Source: Actinomycetes bacterium
GTDB lineage: Bacteria > Actinomycetota > Coriobacteriia > Coriobacteriales > Atopobiaceae
Direction: 5' to 3'
Length of the DNA: 64,000 bases
Assembly: GCA_029546925.1 (NCBI GenBank)
Contig: JAKPQM010000084.1
Location: 1-64,000 of the forward strand
Below, one piece after another: positions 35,514-43,314 of the stretch (its first letter is position 1; every line of letters begins with the position of its first letter). The translations under genes and the position numbers were made by a program. Below the pieces are notes generated by a model, which saw nothing but the letters and a program-made list of their open reading frames with translations, had not been told where the DNA came from and ran no database searches.

Positions 35514-35729
35514 TTATGCATCCAGCGCGTCGAGACGCTCTATGATCTCGTTGACGACTTCCTTGGAAAGACCGGTCTGCGGGAACTTGAGGAGGGTCTT
35601 TATCTTCATGCCCTTGACGGGGCCGAGCTCGGGATTGGAGATGAAGCCGGGGATGTACTCGTCGATGATGGCGACGGCACGCTCGTCCTCGAGGATCTCG
35701 GAAAGCTTGCTCTTGCTGCTGATGGCCAT
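35514..35729 (-). CDS. 71-residue DUF1858-like small protein
   Basis: A compact, probably all-helical protein. ILEDERAVAIIDEYIPGFIS followed by a Gly/Pro/Lys hinge and KTLLKFPQTGLSKEVVNEII resembles the short helical domain (DUF1858-like) found alone or at the ends of fermentative enzymes, but the match is by pattern only. The start at 35729 follows AAAGGAAGAGCT. It is sandwiched between SDR 3 and PanB-like gene 2 on one strand, so it is a candidate small subunit or substrate-binding accessory of that pathway. No signal peptide or metal motif. Confidence 0.7.
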   Translation of the reverse strand: MAISSKSKLSEILEDERAVAIIDEYIPGFISNPELGPVKGMKIKTLLKFPQTGLSKEVVNEIIERLDALDA

Positions 35730-35796
35730 AGCTCTTCCTTTCTCTTGTGCGCTTGTATCCTTTCCCGCTATCGCGGGGTTGTGCCCGATAAGGCCA

Positions 35797-36699
35797 TCAC
35801 GCGTGGAGGCCGCCCTCCATCGTGTAGCTCCATGGCTTCGTTTGGAAGCTGAAGCCCGCACCGCCGTCCACCTCGACGACCTTGCCGTACATGAAATCGG
35901 AGACGGACGTGCACATGGTGAGGATCATGCGCGCCATCTCATCCGGAGTCGACGCGACAGGCGTGTCCTTACCGCCGGCCATGCTATCTGCCTGCCATTC
36001 GGCCCCGTAGCGTGCAACCGTCTCGACGCAGTTGGCGATCGCGCCCGGAGTGACCATGCCGCCGGGGGCGACGCAGTTCACGTTGATGCCGTACTGTTTG
36101 AGCTCCTTGGCGATGCCGCGCGTCATGCCGATGACGCCGGCCTTGGCGGCGTTGTACGGGGTCATCATGGCGAGATGCGCCATGTCCTCCCCGCGGTAGG
36201 CAACCGAGGCGATGGTAACGATCTTGCCGCCATGCTTCGCCCTGACCATGGACCGGGCCGCCGCTTGCACGAGGAAGTACTGGCCTTTCATGTCGGTATC
36301 GACGATATCGTCGTAGAGCTCCTCGTCCATATCGAGGAAAGCGCGGGCCTGCCACGTGGCGGCGACGGGCACGCAGATATCGACCGGACCGAACCGTTCC
36401 TCGGCGAAGGCGACAAGAGCTTGGCAATCTGCTACGTCGCGCGTATCGAGCTGCTTGAAGGCCACATCCTCGTAGCCGAGGTCGTTCAGGGCCTTGATGG
36501 CCATCTCTCCCCACTCCTCAGAACGGGCGCCGAAGACGACCTTGGCGCCGCACTCGAGCAGGCGGTTGATCACGAACAGGGCAAGACCGACCGAGCCTGA
36601 GACCACGGCAACCTTGCCCGAGAGATCGAACACATCTGCGATGGGTTCGACATCCTCCAGGGCATCGGCAGACATATCGAACAGATCTTCTTTGTCCAT
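35797..36699 (-). CDS. Short-chain dehydrogenase/reductase (3) with disrupted glycine motif
   Basis: A 300-residue SDR, paralogous to SDR 1 (shared N-terminal extension, YGINVNCVAPGGM, DFM-G-VVEVDGG end). It keeps Ser165 and Tyr182/Lys186 (YNAAK). The cofactor motif is abnormal: VVSGSVGLAL (33-40 region) replaces VTGGATGLG, losing one residue and two glycines, and the usual NAG is PVAATW. Cofactor binding may be changed or lost; it could act with SDR 1 as a heteromer. It is the first gene of the SDR-small protein-PanB-like-SDR string. The start follows GGAAAGGGGTCTCC. Confidence 0.87.
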   Translation of the reverse strand: MDKEDLFDMSADALEDVEPIADVFDLSGKVAVVSGSVGLALFVINRLLECGAKVVFGARSEEWGEMAIKALNDLGYEDVAFKQLDTRDVADCQALVAFAEERFGPVDICVPVAATWQARAFLDMDEELYDDIVDTDMKGQYFLVQAAARSMVRAKHGGKIVTIASVAYRGEDMAHLAMMTPYNAAKAGVIGMTRGIAKELKQYGINVNCVAPGGMVTPGAIANCVETVARYGAEWQADSMAGGKDTPVASTPDEMARMILTMCTSVSDFMYGKVVEVDGGAGFSFQTKPWSYTMEGGLHA

Positions 36700-36882
36700 G
36701 GGAGACCCCTTTCCTCGAAGATGGATGATCCAGCCTTGAGAAAAGTATCGCGTGGCGCCGTTGGCCGGGTTATGGGTATTGCTGGGTATCTTTCGTGCCT
36801 AGTTTTTGGTATATGAGCAGGTAAACGGTATGGTTTTTGACGTAGATGGTGAGACGGCTCCGGGGTATCGCATTGGACGGAG

Positions 36883-36941
36883 TGAGCGGAGGGACGGGGG
36901 CATGTTCACATGGCGTGAACATGCCCCCGTCCCTCCGCTCA
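36883..36941. repeat. Perfect inverted repeat, 27-bp arms, 5-base loop
   Basis: Arms 36883-36909 and 36915-36941 are exact reverse complements, containing GAGGGACGGGGGCATGTTCA. It lies 7 bases past the stop of the trigger-factor-like gene, so it can act as that operon's 3' end. It is similar in style to the hairpins at 6106 and 53685. Confidence 0.95.
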
Positions 36942-36948
36942 GCCCTCG

Positions 36949-37365
36949 CTACTGTGCGCATGCCCGAGCGCGGATCTTGTTCTCGCGCACGTCACGCTCG
37001 AGGAAAGCCAGATCCTCGCCGAAGAAGCGCCTCATCTCCTCGACGGTCGAGCCTTGACGCTTGGCCATGGCCTTCGCCTCGGCGAGAAGCTCCTCGGGTG
37101 TGACCGTGATATCGAGCTTTGCGGCGAGATCGCGCAGCACGAGCGGTTCCTTGGCTTCGAAGAGCGCTGCGGCACGCAGCTCGTCCTCCTGCTCGGCAAG
37201 CTCCGCATCGGGAAAGACGTGCGTCTCTCCCCCGGTCATATGCGCATACATCATGCGATGCTTCATATCGGCGCGCACGAGCCTGTACTCCTCCTCGATA
37301 CGCTCCTCAGGCACCTCGATATCGTAGCCGACCACGTACCGATGCCATGCCTCCTCGTTGATCAT
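36949..37365 (-). CDS. Trigger-factor C-domain-like chaperone protein
   Basis: A 138-residue, all-helical, highly charged protein. YDIEVPEERIEEEYRLVRADM and DITVTPEELLAEAKAMAKRQ, then STVEEMRRFFGEDLAFLERDVRENKI, follow the pattern of the trigger factor/SurA chaperone domain (VPE...I..E, then VTxEEL.AE...MA, then L..D.R..K). The ribosome-binding and PPIase domains are absent. The start at 37365 follows GGGAGGTGCGCG and overlaps the GroEL-paralogue stop by 4 bases, so the two are translationally coupled. Likely a client-holding partner of that chaperonin; this role is inference from context. Confidence 0.7.
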   Translation of the reverse strand: MINEEAWHRYVVGYDIEVPEERIEEEYRLVRADMKHRMMYAHMTGGETHVFPDAELAEQEDELRAAALFEAKEPLVLRDLAAKLDITVTPEELLAEAKAMAKRQGSTVEEMRRFFGEDLAFLERDVRENKIRARACAQ

Positions 37366-39020
37366 CGCGCACCTCCCACATGGAATGCCTCGGCCAGGTT
37401 GACGTCTCCGCCCTTGACGGGCGTGACGCCCGCCTCGGTCACGAGCAGCGTCTCGGCGACCGAGAAGGCCGCTTCGAGCGCGCTGCGGGTCACGCGCACC
37501 GGGTCGATGATGCCCGCCTCGAACATGTCCACATACTCGTTGCGCGAGGCATCGAAACCCGTGCCCTCCGGCAGCTCGCACAGCTTCTCGACCACCACGC
37601 GCCCGCTGGCACCCGCGTTCTCGGCAATACGGATGGCGGGGACTTTGAGCGCCTCGATGGCGATGGCGGCTCCTGCACGCTCGTCGCCCTCGAGCGTTGC
37701 GGCAAGCTTCTCGAGAGCGGGCACCAGCTCGAGCAGCGCCGTGCCGCCGCCGGCGACCACGCCCTCCTCGTAGGCGGCGCGCGCTGCGCTGACGGCATCC
37801 TCCACGCGCATCTTGCGCTCCCACTGCTCGGGCTCGGTGGCCCCGCCCACCGCGATGGTCGCCACGCCCGAGACGAACGAAGCCAAGCGCTCCTCGTGGC
37901 GCTTGCGGTTGAACTCGTAGTCGGTATTCTCGGCACGGTAGCGTAGCTCTGCCACGCGCTTGGCGATGGCCTCGGGATCCCCGTGCCCGCCCGAGATGAT
38001 CGTGCGCTTGCGCGTGACCTTCACATGGTCGGCGGAACCGAGCATCTCGCGCGTGACCTCGCGGATGGAGAGCCCCATCTCCTCGCTCACGTACATGCCG
38101 CCCGTCTGCACCGCGATATCGTCCATGCGCCAGCGGCGGCCCTCGCCATAGGCGGGTGCCTGCACGCAGGCCACGTTCATATCGCCCTCGAGCTTGTTGC
38201 GCATGACGAGGGCCAGCGCATCGTCCTCGATGCCGTCGCAGAGCACGAGTATGTCGCGGCCATCCTCGGCGGCGCAGATGAGCGCGGGGATGATGTCCTG
38301 CGGATTCTCGAACTTCTTGTCGGTGATGAGGATATAGGGGTTCTCAAGCACGGCCTCGCCGGAACGGGTATCGGTCGCCATGTGGGGGGAGAGGAGCCCC
38401 CGATCGAAGACGATGCCCTCGTCAACGGTGAGCTCGGTCTCCGTGCGCTGCGAATCGTCCACATTGACGACGCCTTCGAGGCCCACACGGTAGATAGCCT
38501 CCCCCACCATGGTGCCAAGCGGCTCGTCTTGGCAGGAGATGATGGCAACGTGCGCGATGTCCTCCTGCGTCTCGACGGGCACGGCAGATTCCGCGAGTTT
38601 CTCCACGGCAAGCTCCCCCGCCTTTTTGATACCACGGCGGAGCGCCAACGGATCAGCACCTGCAACGATATTTTTGAATGCACCGTGGAGAATGGCCTGA
38701 GCGAGCACGATTGCCGTGGTGGTACCGTCGCCCGTCTCGTCGTTGGCCTTGACGGCGGCCTCCTTCATGAGCTGCGCGCCCATGTTCTTGACGGGATCGG
38801 AGAAGGAGATCTCCTTGGCGATGGTCACGCCGTCGTTGGTGATGAGCACATGCGCCCCAGCCCCCGTCTGTGCGCCGTAATCAGCGCCATACAGGTTGGC
38901 CTTCTGGTGCAGCGCGATGTTGCGCCCCTTGGGTCCAAGCGTCGCGCTTACAGCAGACGCGAGCTCATCGACTCCTGAAAGCAGTGCCTTACGTGCGGCA
39001 TCACCGCGAATGATCGCCAT
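37362..39020 (-). CDS. groL: Divergent GroEL chaperonin paralogue
   Basis: A 552-residue Hsp60. ATP-site blocks TLGPKGRN (28-35) and GDGTTTA (98-104) and the C-terminal [20 protein letters not shown] are intact, so ATPase function is plausible. Differences from E. coli GroEL: an insertion of about 13 residues in the stem-loop region after [10 protein letters not shown] ([18 protein letters not shown]); loss of the Gly-Gly-Met tail; and RGLLSPHM in place of RGYLSPYF, changing aromatic residues used for GroES and client binding. No groES is nearby. It lies 18 bases after a LuxR gene with no CIRCE element, suggesting specialised, non-heat-shock expression. Confidence 0.92.
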   Translation of the reverse strand: MAIIRGDAARKALLSGVDELASAVSATLGPKGRNIALHQKANLYGADYGAQTGAGAHVLITNDGVTIAKEISFSDPVKNMGAQLMKEAAVKANDETGDGTTTAIVLAQAILHGAFKNIVAGADPLALRRGIKKAGELAVEKLAESAVPVETQEDIAHVAIISCQDEPLGTMVGEAIYRVGLEGVVNVDDSQRTETELTVDEGIVFDRGLLSPHMATDTRSGEAVLENPYILITDKKFENPQDIIPALICAAEDGRDILVLCDGIEDDALALVMRNKLEGDMNVACVQAPAYGEGRRWRMDDIAVQTGGMYVSEEMGLSIREVTREMLGSADHVKVTRKRTIISGGHGDPEAIAKRVAELRYRAENTDYEFNRKRHEERLASFVSGVATIAVGGATEPEQWERKMRVEDAVSAARAAYEEGVVAGGGTALLELVPALEKLAATLEGDERAGAAIAIEALKVPAIRIAENAGASGRVVVEKLCELPEGTGFDASRNEYVDMFEAGIIDPVRVTRSALEAAFSVAETLLVTEAGVTPVKGGDVNLAEAFHVGGAR

Positions 39021-39038
39021 CTTGTGAATCCCCTAACC

Positions 39039-39797
39039 TTACTTTCCCAACAGCTTCACGAGGAGCTCCTGCCTGCTGTCCACCCCAAGTTTACGGTAGA
39101 TATGCGCGATATGCTTGTTCGTCGTGCCCAGCGAGATGCGGAGCTCGCGTGCGATGTACACCGGCTTGATTCCCTGGCAGAGCAGATCGAGCACCTCGCG
39201 CTCGCGCTGCGTAAGATCATCCACGCCCGCAACGCCATCCCACATGCGCACTTGCTCGGTCGGTCGCACGAAGAGGTTCTTGTAGAGGTTGCCGAGATGC
39301 GCGGTCAGGAGCTTGATCGTTTCGACCTCTGCATCGGAAAACATGCCGTCGACGAGCTTATCCAAGCAGAATATGGTCGCCGGCGACCCCCTGAGATCGA
39401 AGAGCACGAAGGTAAGCGTCTGGGAGAGCCTGCGAGGTCTGATGTAGTTCACCATGAAGTCGTTGCGGATCCAATTGAGTTCGCGCCAATCGATCAGATC
39501 GACGTATCCCCCTCCCTCGATTTCGAACGCATCCACCGTGAGCGCGAAGTCGTCATCGACCGATTTGGAGTAGTAGTTGAGGTACATCTGCGACCAACGC
39601 TCCGAAAAGCCGACAAAATGCTTGCGGGCGATCTTGCGGTTGCCGTCGAGCATGAGGAAGAGCGCCTGATCATAGGGGATGAGGTCGCGGATCTGGTCGA
39701 GAACCGTGACGCAGAAGCGGAACGGCTCGTGTATGCTACCGCAAGCGAGCACGAAATCGCTGCACGCTTTCCAAGGAACAGGCGGGTGTGCTTCCAT
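39039..39797 (-). CDS. LuxR-type transcriptional regulator (4)
   Basis: A 252-residue regulator: N-terminal sensory domain (LIPYDQALFLMLDGNRKIAR) and LuxR HTH LTQREREVLDLLCQGIKPVY, then SLGTTNKHIAHIYRKLGVDS. It belongs to the same local family as the other three. The GroEL-paralogue gene follows after 18 bases on the same strand, so regulator, chaperonin and trigger-factor-like gene are probably one transcript and the regulator may control its own operon. Confidence 0.9.
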   Translation of the reverse strand: MEAHPPVPWKACSDFVLACGSIHEPFRFCVTVLDQIRDLIPYDQALFLMLDGNRKIARKHFVGFSERWSQMYLNYYSKSVDDDFALTVDAFEIEGGGYVDLIDWRELNWIRNDFMVNYIRPRRLSQTLTFVLFDLRGSPATIFCLDKLVDGMFSDAEVETIKLLTAHLGNLYKNLFVRPTEQVRMWDGVAGVDDLTQREREVLDLLCQGIKPVYIARELRISLGTTNKHIAHIYRKLGVDSRQELLVKLLGK

Positions 39798-39933
39798 GAC
39801 TCCCCCGTTAGAAATGCCATGTCAGGTATGTCTTAACAAATCATCGAGCACTGTGTGTATACCTAAAAATACCCATATCTGCCTGCGGGCTGCGTAAGGA
39901 GCGCAAGCGGCGCCACCGATGGGGATGTGCACA

Positions 39934-39960
39934 CCGTGACAGCGGCCAGCCCTGTCACGG
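39934..39960. repeat. Short hairpin, GTGACAG/CTGTCAC
   Basis: CCGTGACAG (39934-39942) pairs exactly with CTGTCACGG (39952-39960). It is a shorter relative of the GCGTGACA/TGTCACGC hairpins at 35411 and 51134. It lies in the 270-base spacer upstream of LuxR 4 and downstream of the VOC gene, next to a family A element. Confidence 0.6.
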
Positions 39961-39980
39961 GGAAGCGCTGGCCTTCGAAA

Positions 39981-40056
39981 ATAACATACACTTTAGAGGC
40001 TTTCCTGCGGTTTCTTCTAGGAGAAAGCCCAGTTGGGCTCGTAGAGTGTATGTTAT
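39981..40056. repeat. Palindromic element, family A copy 3
   Basis: A 76-bp element with complete ends ATAACATACAC and GTGTATGTTAT, exact inverted repeats. The inner segment GGTTTCTTCTAGGAGAAAGC matches copy 1. It lies 11 bases after the stop of the VOC gene. Confidence 0.95.
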
Positions 40057-40067
40057 TTTCCCCTACG

Positions 40068-40448
40068 TCACACCGTCAGCTCTATGCGGTTGCCCTCGGC
40101 ATCGAGCACGCAGCTCTCGTAGTAGCCATCGCCTGTTGTGCGCGGTCCGCTCACGCAGCGATAGCCATCGTCCACGAGCCGTGCCGTCAGAGCATCGACC
40201 GCCTCGGCCGAGCCGAGCGAGAGCGCCACATGCGCCCAACCATCGTGCGGACGGTCGTCGCTGTTGGGAATCTGCGTCCCATCGCACATGAGCTCGATGC
40301 GTGCTCCCCCATCCAGCGTGAGGAAGTACGAGTGGAAGCCGCGTGCGTTGACGTACTCGGAACCCGCCGAGGCCCCGAAGTACGTCTCCCAGAAGGCCCG
40401 CGCCCGCTCGAGATCGGCAACCCAGAGGGCAATGTGCTCTACCTTCAT
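40068..40448 (-). CDS. VOC-family (glyoxalase/dioxygenase-fold) protein
   Basis: A 126-residue VOC metalloprotein with two beta-alpha-beta-beta-beta modules: MKVEHIALWVADLERARAFW with the first metal His, ARIELMCDG with Glu, GWAHVALSLGS with a second His, and AEGNRIELTV with the terminal Glu. The four-ligand pattern fits a divalent-metal site as in glyoxalase I. The substrate is unknown; a metabolite-detoxifying role is possible. The start at 40448 follows GGAGGAAAGACC. It lies 11 bases after the M20 peptidase and ends the peptide-utilisation operon. Confidence 0.88.
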   Translation of the reverse strand: MKVEHIALWVADLERARAFWETYFGASAGSEYVNARGFHSYFLTLDGGARIELMCDGTQIPNSDDRPHDGWAHVALSLGSAEAVDALTARLVDDGYRCVSGPRTTGDGYYESCVLDAEGNRIELTV

Positions 40449-40459
40449 GGTCTTTCCTC

Positions 40460-41914
40460 CTAACACTGGCGCAGCACGCGCGTGAAGAACTCGATGGAGC
40501 GGTGCAGCGTCTCGACCCGGATGCGTTCGTTGTTGCCGTGTACGGTTGCGAGCTCGTCTGCGGTCACGTCATAGGCCGAGAAACGGTATACGCGGTCGGA
40601 GAGGTCGCGGTAGTGGCGGCTATCCGAACATTGCACCATGACATAGGGGCTCACCACGCAATCCGGCCAGGTATCGCCGACAGCTTGGGCGACACGGCGG
40701 TAGCCCTCGCAGTCGGTGCGCGAGACGGGGCTCGGCTCGCAGGCATCTAATACGGCGATGGTGACATCGGGATCGTCAATCGTGATCCTGAGATGGGCCA
40801 GCACGCCCGAAACCGTATCATCGGGATTGATGCGGATGTTGGAGACGACGGATGCGGTCGACGGGATCACGTTGTAAGCCGAGCTCCCCTGCATCTGCGT
40901 GAAGGCGACCGTCGTGCGCAGCAGGGCATTGAGGTTGCCCCCGGTTTTGCGCGTAAGCATATCGAGCATCGGCGTGAACGCCTCGATATTGGCGAAGAGC
41001 ATGCGGTAGAGCGGCATGGTATGGCGTCCCAACGTATCGAACATCTGACGTACGGGTTCCGAGATCCTAAGCGGCATCGGGTTGGCCTCGATGGCGCAGA
41101 CAGCTTCGGCAAGCGCCGCGACCGGCGAATGCGGCTTGGGAGCGGACGCATGGCCCCCGCTCGAGCCAGTCTCATAGCGTACGTTCAAGAAGCCCTTCTC
41201 GGCGATACCGATGAGACCGCAGGGACGTCTCAGGCCGGGAAACACATCCCGCACCACGGCACCACCCTCATCGAGAACCATCTCGGGGACGATGCCCTGC
41301 CCGGCGAACCAGTCCACGATATGCGCAGCCCCCGGCCCGTTCACCTCCTCGCTACCCGAGAAGGCGAAGTAGACGTCGCGTTTCGGTACGAAACCCCCTG
41401 CGATGAGGGCGTTCGCGGCGGAGAGGATGCCGTTCATGGTGACCTTGGTATCGAGGGCGCCGCGACCCCAGAGAGCACCGTCGACAAGCTCGCCGCCGAA
41501 GGGATCGTGCTCCCACGCATCCTCGTCCACAGGCACCACATCGTAATGGGCCATGAGGATGGCGGGGCGGCCCAGCTCGCGGCCGGGCCACCTGAACAGC
41601 AGCGCCCGCCCGTCCATGCGCATGAGCGAGCAGGCTTCGAACACATGGGGATAGAGTTCCGGGAGCATGCCGACGAGCTTCTCGAACTCGGCATCGTCCT
41701 CGAGGGCAGGATCGACGTTCGAGACCGTCTTGCAGCGGATGAGGCGGGCAAGATGATCAGCGGCCGCATCGATGTCCACATCGACCGGCTCGATGGCGCG
41801 GGGCTTTTCAACAGGTGGTGCGAAGCGCATGGCGCGGACGGCGAGCGTAGCTGCGGCACCCGCGCCGAGCGCGGCCAGAGCCCCGGTCATAGCACGTTTG
41901 AGCAGTCTGTTCAT
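40460..41914 (-). CDS. M20-family peptidase, membrane-anchored (PM20D1/CPS-like)
   Basis: A 484-residue zinc peptidase. The first 30 residues are a signal anchor (ALAALGAGAAATLAVRA). Metal and catalytic motifs are ILMAHYDVVPV, GRGALDTK and FSGSEEVNGPGA, with a late His in VQCSDSRHYRDL. The long architecture resembles carboxypeptidase S/PM20D1 rather than short dipeptidases; these cleave or form N-acyl or peptide bonds. Its start overlaps the GPH-transporter stop in ATGA. With the neighbouring iminopeptidase and transporter it suggests use of small peptides or N-acyl amino acids, possibly at the outer face of the membrane. Confidence 0.9.
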   Translation of the reverse strand: MNRLLKRAMTGALAALGAGAAATLAVRAMRFAPPVEKPRAIEPVDVDIDAAADHLARLIRCKTVSNVDPALEDDAEFEKLVGMLPELYPHVFEACSLMRMDGRALLFRWPGRELGRPAILMAHYDVVPVDEDAWEHDPFGGELVDGALWGRGALDTKVTMNGILSAANALIAGGFVPKRDVYFAFSGSEEVNGPGAAHIVDWFAGQGIVPEMVLDEGGAVVRDVFPGLRRPCGLIGIAEKGFLNVRYETGSSGGHASAPKPHSPVAALAEAVCAIEANPMPLRISEPVRQMFDTLGRHTMPLYRMLFANIEAFTPMLDMLTRKTGGNLNALLRTTVAFTQMQGSSAYNVIPSTASVVSNIRINPDDTVSGVLAHLRITIDDPDVTIAVLDACEPSPVSRTDCEGYRRVAQAVGDTWPDCVVSPYVMVQCSDSRHYRDLSDRVYRFSAYDVTADELATVHGNNERIRVETLHRSIEFFTRVLRQC

Positions 41915-43314
41915 GAGAGCTCCTCTCGTTTGGATGCGAGTTCGGCGACCTCTTCCTCGATATGGAAGCGCCAGACCACGATGAGCATGATCGCGCCGAA
42001 GATGAGCGGGGCCCAGCCCAGCAGGAAGTTCAACGTGGGAACGACGGCAGCGGGTTGGGATGCGAGGTCGGCATCGAAGCCCGCGCGGGCGAGCAGGGCA
42101 CCGATCATCCAGGTCACGCCGGACTGCGAGAGCTTGGCCGCGAGGTTGTCGACCGTCGAGACCATGGAGTCGAGGCGCCTGCCCTCCTTCGCCTCGACCA
42201 GATCGACGATGTTGTTGCGATTGGTGTTCATCATGATGAAGGTCGTCGAGACACCCATGCCCGTCACCGCCGCATTGGCGTAGAGGGCCGCGATGCTCGC
42301 AGGGTCGAGGATGAACCAGATCTTGGACACGATCAGGAAGATCGCGCCTGCGATCATCGTCCTCCGGCGCCCCAGCTTGCGATCGATAAGGCCGACGAAC
42401 AGGCTCATGAAGAGCGAGGATGCGAGATAGACGGCCTGGATGGGCGTTGCGGCCGCCGTCGAGCCGAGCGCGTAGGTCGCGAAGTAGGTGAGGCAGGAGA
42501 GCAGAAGCGCATTACCGCAACCGTAGCACGCCACGTAGATCGTGTTGCGGATGAACGAGGGGCATGAGATGAGCATGCGCGTGACCTCGCGGAAGGGAAT
42601 CTTCTCCGCGCTGTCCTCTACCTGGTGGACGCGCTCGCGCGTGGTCGCGAAATGGACTGCGGCACCTGCGATGCAGATGGCGCCCATCACGCTCGCGGTA
42701 AGGATGAAACCGCGGCCGGCGGCGTCGGTGAGATTGCCCGAGGCATCCATGGCACCGAAGACCTTGAGGAGCGGCAGGCAGGCGAGTGCGCCGATGGCCG
42801 TGCCGAGGCACCCTCCCACGTTGCGGAAGATATTGAGGCTCCTGCGGTCGTCGTCGCGATTGGTCGCGACGGAACCCATCGAGTTGTACGGGATGCCGCA
42901 GAAGGTATTGAAGGCCTCGAAGATGAAGTAGATGGCCTCGGCAACGACCGCCTTGAAGAGCTCGCTGCCGGGAAATGCCCAGAAGAGCGCCACGATGGAG
43001 ATGGCCCACGGCACCGCATAGAGGATGTAGGGGCGGATCTTCTCGCCGCTCTTGAAGCGGTGGTTGAGGGCCATGTAGCCCAGCAGCGGGTCGTTCACGG
43101 CATCCCACACGGTGCCGATGGCGAAGACCGTGCCCGCGACGCCCACGCTGATGCCCAGCACGTTGGTCAGGAAGAACAGGTAGTAGAGGCTCTTGAACTG
43201 GTAGACGATGTTATCGGAGGCCGAGAAGGTCATGAAGCCGAGCTTCTCGATAAGCCCCATCTTCTCGGTGGTGGCGCTGACACGCATCTCGGCCGCCTTC
43301 GCTTCGTTCGTCAT
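41911..43314 (-). CDS. GPH/MFS-type cation symporter
   Basis: A 467-residue transporter with about 12 membrane segments. The N-terminal SASDNIVYQFKSLYYLFFL and VWDAVNDPLLGYMA (Asp-rich, residues about 67-80) are signatures of the glycoside-pentoside-hexuronide:cation symporter family, and GIPYNSMGSVATNRDDDR is another conserved loop. The substrate is unclear. The start at 43314 follows GAGGAG eight bases upstream; an in-frame GTG three codons earlier overlaps that site. It overlaps the upstream hydrolase stop and the downstream M20 start by 4 bases each. Confidence 0.9.
   Translation of the reverse strand: MTNEAKAAEMRVSATTEKMGLIEKLGFMTFSASDNIVYQFKSLYYLFFLTNVLGISVGVAGTVFAIGTVWDAVNDPLLGYMALNHRFKSGEKIRPYILYAVPWAISIVALFWAFPGSELFKAVVAEAIYFIFEAFNTFCGIPYNSMGSVATNRDDDRRSLNIFRNVGGCLGTAIGALACLPLLKVFGAMDASGNLTDAAGRGFILTASVMGAICIAGAAVHFATTRERVHQVEDSAEKIPFREVTRMLISCPSFIRNTIYVACYGCGNALLLSCLTYFATYALGSTAAATPIQAVYLASSLFMSLFVGLIDRKLGRRRTMIAGAIFLIVSKIWFILDPASIAALYANAAVTGMGVSTTFIMMNTNRNNIVDLVEAKEGRRLDSMVSTVDNLAAKLSQSGVTWMIGALLARAGFDADLASQPAAVVPTLNFLLGWAPLIFGAIMLIVVWRFHIEEEVAELASKREELS

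Noticed and set aside
24435-36699. Bile-acid 7-alpha-dehydroxylation (bai) operon
   Set aside because: SDRs and a transporter occur, but no bile-acid CoA ligase, flavin oxidoreductase of the BaiCD/H type or BaiE dehydratase is present; the PanB-like proteins do not belong to that pathway.
36949-37824. 291-codon ORF containing the trigger-factor-like protein
   Set aside because: The first 153 codons are an out-of-frame shadow of the GroEL paralogue; the real start is at 37365.
39021-39038. CIRCE operator for the GroEL paralogue
   Set aside because: The 18-base gap before the gene has no inverted TTAGCACTC repeat; none was seen upstream of LuxR 4 or htpG either.
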